DNA of 64,000 bases, from NCBI GenBank assembly GCA_013349325.1, contig DUZX01000013.1, positions 19,705-83,704 on the forward strand, written 5' to 3'. This DNA is from Desulfuromonadales bacterium. GTDB taxonomy: Bacteria; Desulfobacterota; Desulfuromonadia; Geobacterales; Pseudopelobacteraceae. A program made the translations under genes and the position numbers. The notes beneath the pieces are model-generated. The model saw nothing but the letters and a program-made list of their open reading frames with translations. It searched no databases and was not told the origin of the DNA. Numbering within the stretch: the stretch's first letter is position 1; the number at the start of each line of letters is the position of its first letter. Positions 9,272 through 17,098 of the stretch are shown piece by piece.

Positions 9272-9907
9272 GTGAGAAAAGGCAAGCTTATTGTTATAGA
9301 AGGTATCAACGGTTCCGGTCAGCAGGTGAAAGCGGGTATAGTTGCGATACATAAGGCCCTGACTGAAAGTGGACATGAAGTTATCGAGTGTGCCAACCCG
9401 GATTCCGGGCGTGCCAAAGAGCTGGGCATCGAAAATGTATTCAATTGGCCGTTCGGTTCAGATGCACGGGCAGATTTTTTTCTCGAATGTGCGGTGCGTA
9501 CGCAGATTTTTAAAAATATTGTCAGGCCCGCCTTGGATCAGGAAAAGATCGTACTGTGCAAACAATCCGGAATTTCGTCGCTGGCAAACGCCTGGGTTAG
9601 CGGTGCTACGCGTCAGTTTGACGTGATGCGGCATCTGGAAAAAATATCGCGCGGATTTCTGTTTGAAGAAGAAATCTATCCGGATTTAACCATCTTCATG
9701 GATTTCCCGCCTGAAGAAGCTTTCGAGCGGATCGAGGATGTCCTTCAGATTCATCATGATGGCGGTTTGGAATATTATCAGCGCATGCAGGAGTTTTATC
9801 TCAAAGAAATCAAGCGCTGGCATGGACTCAGGGTGGATGCCTCCGCTCTCAGGCCACAGGAAGAAATCGCCGCCGAGATGTTGGCAGCGGTAAAAGCAAT
9901 TCTGTAA
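9272..9907 (+). CDS. Thymidylate-kinase-like protein with degenerate P-loop
   Basis: 211-residue protein with the overall thymidylate kinase framework: EGINGSGQ at the P-loop position and DLTIFMDFPPEEAFERI near the end, matching the DLTxxLDxPP segment of Tmk. The Walker A lysine and serine/threonine are replaced (GQQ in place of GKS/T). The DRY-type substrate motif is also absent; KQSGISS stands in its place. It may therefore not phosphorylate dTMP and may be a repurposed member. GTG 9272 has an AGGAGGT site and starts 17 bases after the biotin carboxylase stop, so it belongs to that operon. A role in the carboxylase complex is suggested only by position. Confidence 0.65.
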   Translation: MRKGKLIVIEGINGSGQQVKAGIVAIHKALTESGHEVIECANPDSGRAKELGIENVFNWPFGSDARADFFLECAVRTQIFKNIVRPALDQEKIVLCKQSGISSLANAWVSGATRQFDVMRHLEKISRGFLFEEEIYPDLTIFMDFPPEEAFERIEDVLQIHHDGGLEYYQRMQEFYLKEIKRWHGLRVDASALRPQEEIAAEMLAAVKAIL

Positions 9908-9929
9908 AATATATTTTGTTCTTTTCCAA

Positions 9930-9960
9930 TCCCCCTTTTATTGCAAAGGGGGACTTTTTT
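9930..9960 (+). terminator. Intrinsic terminator after the carboxylase operon
   Basis: A CCCCCTTT / AAAGGGGG stem with a short loop is followed by a run of T, starting 23 bases after the stop of the kinase-like gene. It separates the carboxylase operon from the mutase gene. Confidence 0.8.
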
Positions 9961-10008
9961 TATACATTCATATAATCGCAACAATGGATACAGAAAAAAC
10001 AAATTCGA

Positions 10009-10096
10009 TGTAGGGGCGATGCCGTTGGCTCGCCCCAGCCGCAATAGCAAAAGTATTGCATGTTGCATCGGGGCGACCCGCCGGGTGCGCCCTACA
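10009..10096. repeat. 88-base palindromic intergenic element (TGTAGGGGCG ends)
   Basis: The unit begins TGTAGGGGCG (10009-10018) and ends with the near-inverted GCGCCCTACA (10087-10096). Each end can fold on itself (GGGGCGA...CGCCCC on the left, GGGGCGACC...GGTGCGCCC on the right). This is the shape of short palindromic repeats seen in many bacterial genomes. It lies between the terminator at 9930 and the mutase start, and shows no coding capacity. Confidence 0.65.
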
Positions 10097-10160
10097 AAAA
10101 AATCTATGCCGTATGCACTATTGTTAATTATCAAACCGCTAGATCAACGGAGAAAACACC

Positions 10161-11813
10161 ATGAGTATTCAAGAAAAAAAACAGAAATGGAATGAAAAGG
10201 TTGCCAAGAGCCTTGCCAAGTCGCCGGAGCGTATGGACCCCTTTCTGACTTCATCCACTATCGAATTTGAGCGCTGTTTTACCCCCGATTTCGAGTATCC
10301 CGGTTATGACGAAACGCTGGGACTGCCTGGTGAATACCCCTATACCAGAGGTGTTCAACCGACCATGTATCGCGGCCGCTTCTGGACCATGCGTCAGTAC
10401 GCCGGTTTCGGCACCGCCAAAGAGTCCAACGAGCGTTATAAATATCTGCTTTCAGCCGGTCAGACCGGACTCTCAATCGCCTTCGACCTGCCGACCCAGA
10501 TGGGGTATGACTCCGATGCCGGTATGAGTCTCGGCGAAGTCGGCAAAGTCGGTGTCGCCATCGACTCACTGGCCGACATGGAGATCCTTTTCGACGGCAT
10601 CCCGCTCGATAAAGTCTCCACCTCAATGACGATCAACTCAACCGCTGCCATCCTGCTCTGCATGTACATCGCCGTTGCAGAAAAACAGGGCGTTTCGGCC
10701 GACAAGATTTCCGGCACGATTCAGAATGATATCCTCAAAGAGTACATGGCCCGTGGCACCTACATCTACCCGCCCAAAGAATCAATGCGCATCATTACCG
10801 ACATCTTCGCCTACTGCAAAGACCATGTACCCAAGTGGAACACGATCTCGATTTCCGGCTACCACATCCGCGAAGCCGGATCCAGCGCCGTGCAGGAAGT
10901 CGCCTTCACGCTGGCCGACGGCATTGCCTACGTCGATGCCGCCATCAAGGCCGGGCTTGAGGTCGACGAATTTGCGCCGCGTCTGGCGTTCTTCTTCAAT
11001 TCCCACAACAATCTCTTTGAAGAGGTTGCAAAATTCCGTGCTGCCCGTCGCATCTGGGCCAGGATCATGAAAGAGCGCTTCGGCGCCAAGGATCCCAAGT
11101 CCCAGATGCTGCGCTTCCACACCCAGACGGCCGGCTGCACATTGACTGCCCAGCAGCCGGACAACAACATCATGCGCGTCACTATTCAGGCCCTGGCGGC
11201 CGTACTGGGCGGCACACAGTCGCTGCACACCAACTCGCGCGACGAAGCGCTGGCGCTGCCGACGGAGGATTCAGTCCGTATCGCCCTGCGTACTCAGCAG
11301 GTTATCGCCTACGAATCGGGCGCCGCCGACAGCGTCGATCCGCTGGCCGGTTCTTTCCTGATCGAGTCGCTGACCGACCAGATCGAAAAAGCCGCTCTGG
11401 AATATATCGAAAAGATTGATTCTTTGGGAGGCGCAGTCGAAGCCATCTCGCGCGGTTTCCAGCAGAAGGAGATCCAGGATTCTGCCTATGCCTATCAGAA
11501 GGATATCGAAAAGGATCAGCTGATCATCGTCGGCGTCAACAAATTCACCGTCGAGGAGCCGCCTCCGGCCGGTCTGCTGAAAGTCAAGGAGGAAGTGGAG
11601 ATTTCACAGAAAGCGTCACTGGCAGCAATGAAAGCCGGCCGTAACGAGCAAGCGGTTCAGGAAGCACTGGCACTGCTGCTGACAGCAGCCAAGAGCACGG
11701 ACAACCTGATGCCGCACATCCTGAAAGCGGTCAAAGCCTACGCCACGCTGGGCGAGATAGCCGACGTGTTCAGAGGGGTATTCGGCAAGCACACGGAGAC
11801 CGTGGTTCTTTGA
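10161..11813 (+). CDS. Methylmalonyl-CoA mutase, catalytic (large) subunit
   Basis: Catalytic barrel of the B12-dependent mutase that converts (R)-methylmalonyl-CoA and succinyl-CoA into each other. The 550-residue protein has only the substrate-binding part; the roughly 130-residue cobalamin domain (DxHxxG) is absent, as in two-subunit mutases. The substrate-specificity residues fit methylmalonyl-CoA rather than isobutyryl-CoA: Tyr 80 in RQYAGFG and Arg 198 in [11 protein letters not shown] correspond to human Tyr 89 and Arg 207. No separate cobalamin-binding subunit gene occurs in the window, so it must be encoded elsewhere. ATG 10161 is preceded by ACGGAG. Confidence 0.92.
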   Translation: MSIQEKKQKWNEKVAKSLAKSPERMDPFLTSSTIEFERCFTPDFEYPGYDETLGLPGEYPYTRGVQPTMYRGRFWTMRQYAGFGTAKESNERYKYLLSAGQTGLSIAFDLPTQMGYDSDAGMSLGEVGKVGVAIDSLADMEILFDGIPLDKVSTSMTINSTAAILLCMYIAVAEKQGVSADKISGTIQNDILKEYMARGTYIYPPKESMRIITDIFAYCKDHVPKWNTISISGYHIREAGSSAVQEVAFTLADGIAYVDAAIKAGLEVDEFAPRLAFFFNSHNNLFEEVAKFRAARRIWARIMKERFGAKDPKSQMLRFHTQTAGCTLTAQQPDNNIMRVTIQALAAVLGGTQSLHTNSRDEALALPTEDSVRIALRTQQVIAYESGAADSVDPLAGSFLIESLTDQIEKAALEYIEKIDSLGGAVEAISRGFQQKEIQDSAYAYQKDIEKDQLIIVGVNKFTVEEPPPAGLLKVKEEVEISQKASLAAMKAGRNEQAVQEALALLLTAAKSTDNLMPHILKAVKAYATLGEIADVFRGVFGKHTETVVL

Positions 11814-11832
11814 TTACAGTTAAGGCCAACTT

Positions 11833-12275
11833 CTCACCACGGAGTCACAGAGGACACTGAGAAATCATGTATCCAAATGGTGAACTGACAGGATTGATTA
11901 TTGAAGCAGCTATTGAGGTTCATAGACATTTGGGGCCCGGTTTAATCGAGTCTGTTTATGAAACCTGTTTTTCGTACGAGCTTCATGAGCGGAACCTCAA
12001 TCATGAACGGCAAAAAGAAATCGCTTTGATCTACAAAGGTATTTCTCTTGACAGCACCTGTCGGCTCGATTTGGTTGTCGAAGGAAAAGTAATTGTCGAG
12101 TTGAAGAGTGTTGAACAGCTTCATCCACTGCATGAAGCTCAAATACTAACCTACCTTAAACTGACGGGGATAAAAACAGGTCTGCTGATAAATTTTAATA
12201 GCCGACTTTTAAAAGATGGTATCAGGCGATTTGTTTTATGATTCCCCTGTGTCCTCTGTGACTCAGTGGTGAGGT
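11833..12275. mobile_element. Candidate mobile unit: GxxExxY gene between near-perfect inverted repeats
   Basis: Arms at 11835-11861 and 12247-12273 are inverted copies agreeing at about 25 of 27 positions; each outer end reads CTCACCAC and continues with GAGTCACAGAGGACAC. The gene between them fills the unit almost completely: its ATG is a few bases inside the left arm and its stop 5 bases before the right arm. The unit is inserted between the mutase and epimerase genes, which are functionally linked. No transposase is present, so mobility is inferred from the structure and from diverged gene-less relatives in the window. Confidence 0.6.
11867..12241 (+). CDS. GxxExxY family protein (PD-(D/E)XK nuclease-like)
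   Basis: 124-residue protein of the GxxExxY family (Pfam PDDEXK_3). The name motif is present as GPGLIESVYE (residues about 24-33). A nuclease-like core follows: Asp in the CRLDLVVEG segment and E-x-K in VIVELKSV, which together match a PD-(D/E)XK active site, then HEAQILTYL. Biochemical function of the family is not established as far as I know. It is enclosed by inverted repeats and is the only gene in them. Whether it acts on the repeats is an inference worth testing. Confidence 0.85.
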   Translation: MYPNGELTGLIIEAAIEVHRHLGPGLIESVYETCFSYELHERNLNHERQKEIALIYKGISLDSTCRLDLVVEGKVIVELKSVEQLHPLHEAQILTYLKLTGIKTGLLINFNSRLLKDGIRRFVL

Positions 12276-12292
12276 TCTGAAAGGTAAATTTA

Positions 12293-12697
12293 ATGCTAGA
12301 GAAAATCAATCACATCGGAATTGCTGTCACATCGCTCGAAGCTACGCTCCCTTTTTATCGTGATAACCTCTCCATGCCGTTTGCCGGTATTGAGGAGGTG
12401 TCGGAGCAGATGGTGCGGGTCGCCATGCTGCAGGTTGGCGAGTCCAAGATCGAACTGCTGGAGCCGACGTCACCTGACAGCCCGGTTGCCAAGTTTATCG
12501 AAAAGAACGGCCCCGGCATCCATCACATCGCCTACGAAGTGGCGGATATCGAGGCTGCCATCGCCAAGCTTACTGCTGATGGTGTGCGTATGATCGACGC
12601 TCAGCCGCGCGCCGGTGCACACGGCACCCGCATCGCTTTTCTGCACCCCAAGGCAAGTAACGGGGTTTTGACGGAATTGTGCCAGTGTGGCCACTGA
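12293..12697 (+). CDS. mce: Methylmalonyl-CoA epimerase
   Basis: Interconverts (S)- and (R)-methylmalonyl-CoA, linking the carboxylase product to the mutase. The 134-residue length and VOC (glyoxalase-like) fold fit: two beta-alpha-beta-beta-beta modules with metal-ligand candidates in NHIGIAV (His 7), HHIAYEV (about residues 80-86) and the late LHPKASNGVLTEL segment. ATG 12293 follows the GxxExxY unit; it was probably transcribed with the mutase before that insertion, and may still be by read-through. Confidence 0.92.
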   Translation: MLEKINHIGIAVTSLEATLPFYRDNLSMPFAGIEEVSEQMVRVAMLQVGESKIELLEPTSPDSPVAKFIEKNGPGIHHIAYEVADIEAAIAKLTADGVRMIDAQPRAGAHGTRIAFLHPKASNGVLTELCQCGH

Positions 12698-12700
12698 TTG

Positions 12701-12723
12701 TGTATACAGGTAGTGTATACAGG
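12701..12723 (+). promoter_or_regulatory. Tandem TGTATACAGG operator-like repeats
   Basis: TGTATACAGG occurs twice (12701-12710 and 12714-12723) with a 3-base gap, giving two TGTATACA palindromes 13 bases apart. The sites lie about 60 bases upstream of the porin promoter's -35. The same 8-base palindrome is the core of the site over the XRE-cupin promoter at 3814-3823. Binding by that regulator is inferred. Confidence 0.5.
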
Positions 12724-12783
12724 CATTACGGCCAGAATGATCCGTAGTTCCGGTTGGTTACAAAAATCAATTATCTTTTTTTC

Positions 12784-12812
12784 TTGACATCGTTTGATTT
12801 GTGCTCTATTTT
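12784..12812 (+). promoter_or_regulatory. Sigma70-like promoter for the porin gene
   Basis: TTGACA (12784-12789), 17-base spacer, TATTTT (12807-12812). It is the best promoter-like sequence in the 470-base gap before the porin and would give a leader of about 345 bases. Confidence 0.5.
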
Positions 12813-13167
12813 GCACAACCAAATAGAACAGAAATACTGAAACATACGATCCTTCTAGTAGCTAACCGACTGATATTACGGTTAATCAGCACAAGCTGAG
12901 CCGCACAACCGGGAGCGAAATGCACTGTGAACGTTTCAGCAGCACACAAATTACGTCGTAGTCGTAGCTATACCCTTGGGTAGTCCGGTTTGTATGGGCT
13001 GTTCAGGGGTATTCGTGTTTCAACTGCATTAAGTTTGAAGTTTTAAACAGGTGTCATCGCAAATCCAACATGAAAGGTGGTGAAGAGCGCACACAATTAA
13101 AATCTGACAGGCACGTTAACCGCAGTAGCAGCACGTATCTTATAAAAATTGAGGGAGGCACACACAC
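12813..13167 (+). other. Long structured leader upstream of the porin
   Basis: About 350 bases without a gene, transcribed if the promoter at 12784 is used. Three possible hairpins are visible: TAACCG/CGGTTA (12863-12884), TCAGC-ACAA-GCTGA (12886-12899), and a nine-pair stem ATACCCTTG/CAGGGGTAT (12970-12978 with 13004-13012). I do not recognise a known riboswitch class. It may be a cis-regulatory RNA or a target for a small RNA. Confidence 0.35.
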
Positions 13168-14553
13168 ATGAATTTGAAAAAAACCGTAGCAATCGCAGCA
13201 GCAGCAGGGGCACTGGCAGCAATCTCCGTACCGGCCATGGCATTTGAGAACGAGTTTCACGGGATTTTTAACTTTAAGACATATCTGTCAAATTTTGATA
13301 ATGCTGGAGCAGGTTTTTTCGATCCGAACGCTACGAAGTCTGACAACAGAGCCAGCAATTATTTTGAACAGCGTACGCGTCTACAGTACACCGCCAAGGC
13401 CAGTGACGATCTGAAACTGGTTACGCAGTTTGAGCTTGATTCTACCTTTGGTGGAAATGGAGCTACAGGCTATAGAGGGATTCCGGGCGCCACAACTGCT
13501 GCACAGGGAATTCAGAGCAGTAATAATGCCGGTAACCTGGATGCCGACAGCATCACGCTTGAAACCAAGCACGTGTATCTTGATTTCAAAGCTGGGCCGA
13601 CTACGGTTAAAATTGGTATTCAGCCGTACAAAGATGCATTCAAGGGCATTTACCTTGATGCAGACATTTCAGCTCTGGCTACCTCAACAAAATTGGGCGG
13701 CTTAACTGTAGGTGCTGCGTTCTCACGAGTAAATATTGCTAACGATAAATCGGTAAATAAGCAAATTAACGTAATCTACAACGAATTTAACCGCGATCTG
13801 TTCTTGTTGGACACATCGTACGCTTTGAGCAAAGATATTAAAGTCGGCGGCTCCTACTACCTTGACGTTGATTATACTACTCCAAATGGTGAAACCACCA
13901 TTCATACGCTTGGTTTGAATGCAGATGCTAAAATGGGACCACTGAACGTTAGTGGTTTTGCTGCCATGCAGCTTGGTAACAAGAAAGCAGCTGGTGGTAA
14001 TAATTCATACCATGGCTATGCACTCAATGCCGCAGCTAAACTTGCTGTTGGCCCAGGTACTGCCAAAACAGCAATTCTCTTCACCTCCGGTGATGATGGC
14101 AATGACAAGAGTATCAACTCATGGCAGACTCCGCTGAGCACCTACAGCGAATCCGGAATGATGATTCTGAACAGAAATGTTGCCGATGACGGACTGACAA
14201 CTGATGTTGCCCTTGCTCACACCACAAACAATAAAGATCGCGGCCAGATCCTCTATACACTTGGCTATGATGCTAAAATTGGTGCAAAAGCTTATGCCAA
14301 CGCTAATGCAGGTATGCTGTGGGTTGCCAAGTCAACAAATGCTACCTACAACCCCAAGAAAAATGGTGGTGATCTGATGGCTGCTGAACTCAATCTTGAA
14401 GGTGGCTACAAACTGTATGATAACCTGACCGCAAAAGCACAGGTTGCATATGCAGTACTGGGTGGCTATTACAAAGACGGCGCTAAAAACGACGCTACTA
14501 AAGATCCAGAAAACCCCTACACGGTTCGTCTTGGCCTGAGCTACGCATTCTAA
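13168..14553 (+). CDS. Outer-membrane porin-like beta-barrel protein
   Basis: 461-residue exported protein. Residues 1-25 form a classic Sec signal peptide (Lys-Lys followed by an alanine-rich core, with VPAMA before the probable cut). The mature part is made of alternating amphipathic strands (for example LKLVTQFELDSTF, HVYLDFKAG, TVKIGIQPY). It ends in a strand closing with phenylalanine (RLGLSYAF), the usual signal for BAM-dependent insertion. These features fit a 16-18 strand porin; substrate unknown. Placement after the propionate genes suggests uptake of an organic acid, but this is only positional. GGGAGG precedes ATG 13168. Confidence 0.8.
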   Translation: MNLKKTVAIAAAAGALAAISVPAMAFENEFHGIFNFKTYLSNFDNAGAGFFDPNATKSDNRASNYFEQRTRLQYTAKASDDLKLVTQFELDSTFGGNGATGYRGIPGATTAAQGIQSSNNAGNLDADSITLETKHVYLDFKAGPTTVKIGIQPYKDAFKGIYLDADISALATSTKLGGLTVGAAFSRVNIANDKSVNKQINVIYNEFNRDLFLLDTSYALSKDIKVGGSYYLDVDYTTPNGETTIHTLGLNADAKMGPLNVSGFAAMQLGNKKAAGGNNSYHGYALNAAAKLAVGPGTAKTAILFTSGDDGNDKSINSWQTPLSTYSESGMMILNRNVADDGLTTDVALAHTTNNKDRGQILYTLGYDAKIGAKAYANANAGMLWVAKSTNATYNPKKNGGDLMAAELNLEGGYKLYDNLTAKAQVAYAVLGGYYKDGAKNDATKDPENPYTVRLGLSYAF

Positions 14554-14578
14554 ACTAAGTAACACCTGAAGTCCTGAA

Positions 14579-14605
14579 GGGCGGGAGCAATCCCGCCCTT
14601 TTTTT
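14579..14605 (+). terminator. Intrinsic terminator of the porin gene
   Basis: Perfect eight-pair stem GGGCGGGA/TCCCGCCC with a GCAA loop and seven T residues, 26 bases after the porin stop. Confidence 0.92.
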
Positions 14606-14640
14606 ATTGCACTGCGTAACGACTTAGGTTACAAACAGAC

Positions 14641-14919
14641 ATGATTATGAGCTTCCGACACAAAGGCTTGGCCTCTTTTTTTAGTACGGGCAGCAAGTCA
14701 GGTATCCAGGCGCACCACGAAAAAAAGTTGCGTCTTATACTTGGTCGGCTTGCTGTTGCACGAGAATTACGTGATATGAATTTGCCCGGATTAAGGATGC
14801 ATCCGCTTTCGGGTGATTTGAATGGATACATTGCGCTCGACGTATCCGGCAATTGGAGGATTGTTTTCCGCTTTGAGGGCAATGACGTTGCTGATGTTGA
14901 TTATCTCGATTATCACTGA
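14641..14919 (+). CDS. higB: HigB/RelE-type toxin
   Basis: 92-residue ribosome-dependent mRNA interferase-type toxin. The sequence has the HigB pattern: FRHKGLASFF at the start, LRMHPLSGDLNGYIALDV in the middle and the WRIVFRFEG strand followed by VDYLDYH at the C terminus. It is immediately followed by higA, the toxin-first order usual for higBA. An alternative start at ATG 14647 (MSFRHKG) is equally plausible. First of three toxin-antitoxin modules in this island. Confidence 0.88.
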   Translation: MIMSFRHKGLASFFSTGSKSGIQAHHEKKLRLILGRLAVARELRDMNLPGLRMHPLSGDLNGYIALDVSGNWRIVFRFEGNDVADVDYLDYH

Positions 14920-14937
14920 AACAAAAGGAGCAGGAGT

Positions 14938-15225
14938 ATGATGTTCAATCCACCACATCCGGGTGAAATAATTCGTGAACTTTGTCTTGAACCACTCGGA
15001 ATATCCGTTCAACGTGCCGCGCTTGCACTTGGCGTTAGCCGAAAAACACTTTCTGAACTTCTGAATGGTCATTCACGCATCACGACTGAAATGGCGTTAC
15101 GGCTGTCAATTGCATTTGACACAACACCCGAAAGCTGGCTTTCACAGCAAATGCAGTATGACCTCTGGTGTTCGCGAGAAAAAACCGGCACCTTAAAAGT
15201 TCAGCGACTCGCGCTTGCTGCGTAG
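14938..15225 (+). CDS. higA: HigA-type antitoxin, XRE helix-turn-helix
   Basis: 95-residue antitoxin and autoregulator. It starts with the family hallmark [17 protein letters not shown] and has an XRE helix-turn-helix ([19 protein letters not shown], about residues 27-45) and the following [14 protein letters not shown] helix. It lies 18 bases after higB with an AGGAG site, forming a two-gene operon. It would neutralise HigB and repress the operon. Confidence 0.9.
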   Translation: MMFNPPHPGEIIRELCLEPLGISVQRAALALGVSRKTLSELLNGHSRITTEMALRLSIAFDTTPESWLSQQMQYDLWCSREKTGTLKVQRLALAA

Positions 15226-15353
15226 CAGGGCTCTAAAACAGTCCATAAATAACCAGCTTTGCCCGTTTCAGGTCCATGCCTGTTAATAAAAAAGCCGTCT
15301 TAACAAGACGACTGTCGCAAAACATAAAGGCGGTTTTATAAAACAACAATGAT

Positions 15354-15381
15354 GTTGACAACTGTCAACCTGTGGTATAAT
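15354..15381 (+). promoter_or_regulatory. Promoter-operator of the MqsR-like cassette
   Basis: A perfect inverted repeat GTTGACA-AC-TGTCAAC (15354-15369) contains the -35 TTGACA (15355-15360); a consensus -10 TATAAT lies at 15376-15381, 15 bases away. The start codon is 12 bases further on, so the transcript would be nearly leaderless. An operator covering the -35 fits autorepression by the antitoxin. Confidence 0.7.
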
Positions 15382-15392
15382 AAGGACAGCCA

Positions 15393-15770
15393 ATGCAGCC
15401 ACCAGCAACCTTAAAAAAACCGTTTAATCCTCTCAAAATGGTACGTGCTCGCATCAACAGCAATGATTTCAGGATTCAACAGGATGCGCTTGAGGATGCT
15501 CACAACGATTTCAACTGGACAGGCGTCGAAATCAAAAAAGCCATTTTGAAGTTGAATGACAGATATTATTTCGATAACAAGCTGAAGAATCATTACTACA
15601 ACACCAAGCCCCATGAAATCTATCCGGCAGAGAATACGTTCATCGACTACTACCGAGCACACAACCTGCTTGATGGTGAAAGCGTCTATACGCACTTTTA
15701 CATTCGAGAGCACCGAACAACTGTCATAATCAATAGTTTTAAGGAATTACATCATGTCCCGGAAGACTAA
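15393..15770 (+). CDS. MqsR-like toxin
   Basis: 125-residue basic protein resembling the MqsR/RelE-fold mRNA interferases. The C-terminal part (YRAHNLLDGESVYTHFYI followed by VIINSFKEL) parallels the DVYRP...GQVYLKITV...LIVSFKE tail of E. coli MqsR, and the N-terminal half (ALEDAHNDFNWTGVEIKKAI) matches its first helices. It is longer than E. coli MqsR (98 residues). The gene overlaps the downstream antitoxin gene by 17 bases. It has its own promoter-operator. Assignment is by pattern; activity is inferred. Confidence 0.7.
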   Translation: MQPPATLKKPFNPLKMVRARINSNDFRIQQDALEDAHNDFNWTGVEIKKAILKLNDRYYFDNKLKNHYYNTKPHEIYPAENTFIDYYRAHNLLDGESVYTHFYIREHRTTVIINSFKELHHVPED

Positions 15771-16389
15771 CTGCGAATACTGCGACGGCACGATAACAAC
15801 GGTGAAAACGATTCTGTTTTTCAAGAGTAAGGCGCTCGGAACTGTTCGAATCCCTGATATCGAGCAGCATAAATGCTCAAAATGCGACAATACTTCTCTC
15901 TCACTGGATGAAGCAAACAAGGTTTCTCAATTTGTCCGGGACAAAGAGCAGCACATTATCGATAATCTGCCTGCCAGTGATTTTATCTCCCTCAACCAGG
16001 CGGCAGACCTGCTCGGAATCAGTAAACAGGCATTCAGCAAGCATCCGCGTGTAAAGCGGGGCTTCATTTACTCCATAACCATTGATAACAAGAAATTCTT
16101 TTACAAACGTTCTGTTGAGGCATTCAGGGATACAAAGGATGGCAGGGTGTCTTTAAGCTGGCCGTCAATCATCAACCAGATTGAAGTAAGCGTAAAACCA
16201 GAGCCACCACGGGAAGTTTCTTACAGCCATCTCCAGCAGCAGATTCTTGTCAATAGGGCGTCCAACTTCGTCTACGCGCAACAGAAAAACAATCCGCTGC
16301 ACATTGACACCAATGCAGACGATCTCTTTATTCCGGCGACGATGTACGATCAGCAGTCTTGTTATCCCCGATACACAACAACTCGTTAA
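15754..16389 (+). CDS. MqsA-like antitoxin with N-terminal zinc finger and helix-turn-helix
   Basis: 211 residues. Two CxxC pairs (Cys 7/10 and Cys 41/44) form an N-terminal zinc finger like that of MqsA, which in E. coli binds the toxin. A DNA-binding helix-turn-helix follows at about residues 74-105 (SLNQAADLLGISKQAFSKHP), and about 90 further residues have no motif I recognise. E. coli MqsA has 131 residues, so this version is extended at the C terminus. The start overlaps the toxin gene, implying coupled translation. It is the likely repressor acting at 15354-15369. Confidence 0.65.
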   Translation: MSRKTNCEYCDGTITTVKTILFFKSKALGTVRIPDIEQHKCSKCDNTSLSLDEANKVSQFVRDKEQHIIDNLPASDFISLNQAADLLGISKQAFSKHPRVKRGFIYSITIDNKKFFYKRSVEAFRDTKDGRVSLSWPSIINQIEVSVKPEPPREVSYSHLQQQILVNRASNFVYAQQKNNPLHIDTNADDLFIPATMYDQQSCYPRYTTTR

Positions 16390-16416
16390 CCACTTCACTA
16401 TCTTTAGGGGGAATAT

Positions 16417-16710
16417 ATGTCGGAAGAACAGAATCAACAAGTACCAAAGATGCTGCACTTATCAAACACCCCGACCGCTTTTACCGATGGCATCAATATA
16501 GCGTGCAGGATAGACGGGTGTGTTTTGCTACAATTTATTTCAGACACCCCATCCGTTGCCATTGAAAATTTCCGAACCATCATGAACAGGGATAATGCCA
16601 TCCAGTTGATTGACAATCTGGCAAAGTCGCTGAACTATTATCCTATGCCGGATGCAACTCCACCTGCCGAACCATCTCCTGCTAAAAAGAAGGGTAGCGC
16701 AAAAGCCTGA
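16417..16710 (+). CDS. Small third protein of the MqsR-like cassette (DUF3467-like)
   Basis: 97-residue protein starting 27 bases after the antitoxin with an AGGGGG site, so it belongs to the same operon. The layout (a short acidic start, NTPTAFTDGINIA strands, ENFRTIMNRDNAIQLIDNLA helix, lysine/alanine-rich tail) vaguely resembles DUF3467 proteins; I am not certain. It could be a chaperone-like or accessory third component, as some toxin-antitoxin systems carry, or an unrelated passenger. Confidence 0.5.
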   Translation: MSEEQNQQVPKMLHLSNTPTAFTDGINIACRIDGCVLLQFISDTPSVAIENFRTIMNRDNAIQLIDNLAKSLNYYPMPDATPPAEPSPAKKKGSAKA

Positions 16711-16777
16711 GAGCAGGCCAGATTTTACTGAATCTTTAGTGTATATGATGTCCACGTGACGGTAGTGGAGGTTCGTA

Positions 16778-17098
16778 ATGGCAACCATAGCAGGGACACA
16801 CATCAAACCGGAAATAATTGAGTCTTTTTGCAACCACTGGAATATACGAGAATTATCGCTGATCGGATCTGTATTACGCGACGATTTTAACGATGCCAGT
16901 GATGTCGATGTAATGGTCTCGTTTCAGAACGATTCGAGATGGTCACTTCTTGACCATGTTGCCATGCGCGATGAGCTCGTCGCAATCTTTGGTCGAAATG
17001 TTGATCTGGTTACCCGTAAAGGAGTTGAACGTAGTAGAAACGCGCTGCGACGCTCTTCGATACTTGAATCGGTCAAGGTCTTTTATGCTGCTACGTGA
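16778..17098 (+). CDS. MNT-type nucleotidyltransferase (antitoxin of MNT/HEPN pair)
   Basis: 106-residue minimal nucleotidyltransferase. The active-site signature is present: Gly 30-Ser 31 followed by R-x-D-F and the metal-binding pair Asp 42/Asp 44 in SDVDVMV. In MNT/HEPN systems this protein neutralises a HEPN ribonuclease, in studied cases by adding AMP to it. The HEPN partner that should follow is reduced to a short stub here, so this is probably an orphan antitoxin. Confidence 0.85.
   Translation: MATIAGTHIKPEIIESFCNHWNIRELSLIGSVLRDDFNDASDVDVMVSFQNDSRWSLLDHVAMRDELVAIFGRNVDLVTRKGVERSRNALRRSSILESVKVFYAAT

Noticed and set aside
12813..13060. c-di-GMP (GEMM) or cobalamin riboswitch in the porin leader
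   Set aside because: Neither the GEMM core nor the cobalamin box could be found; kept only as an unassigned structured leader.
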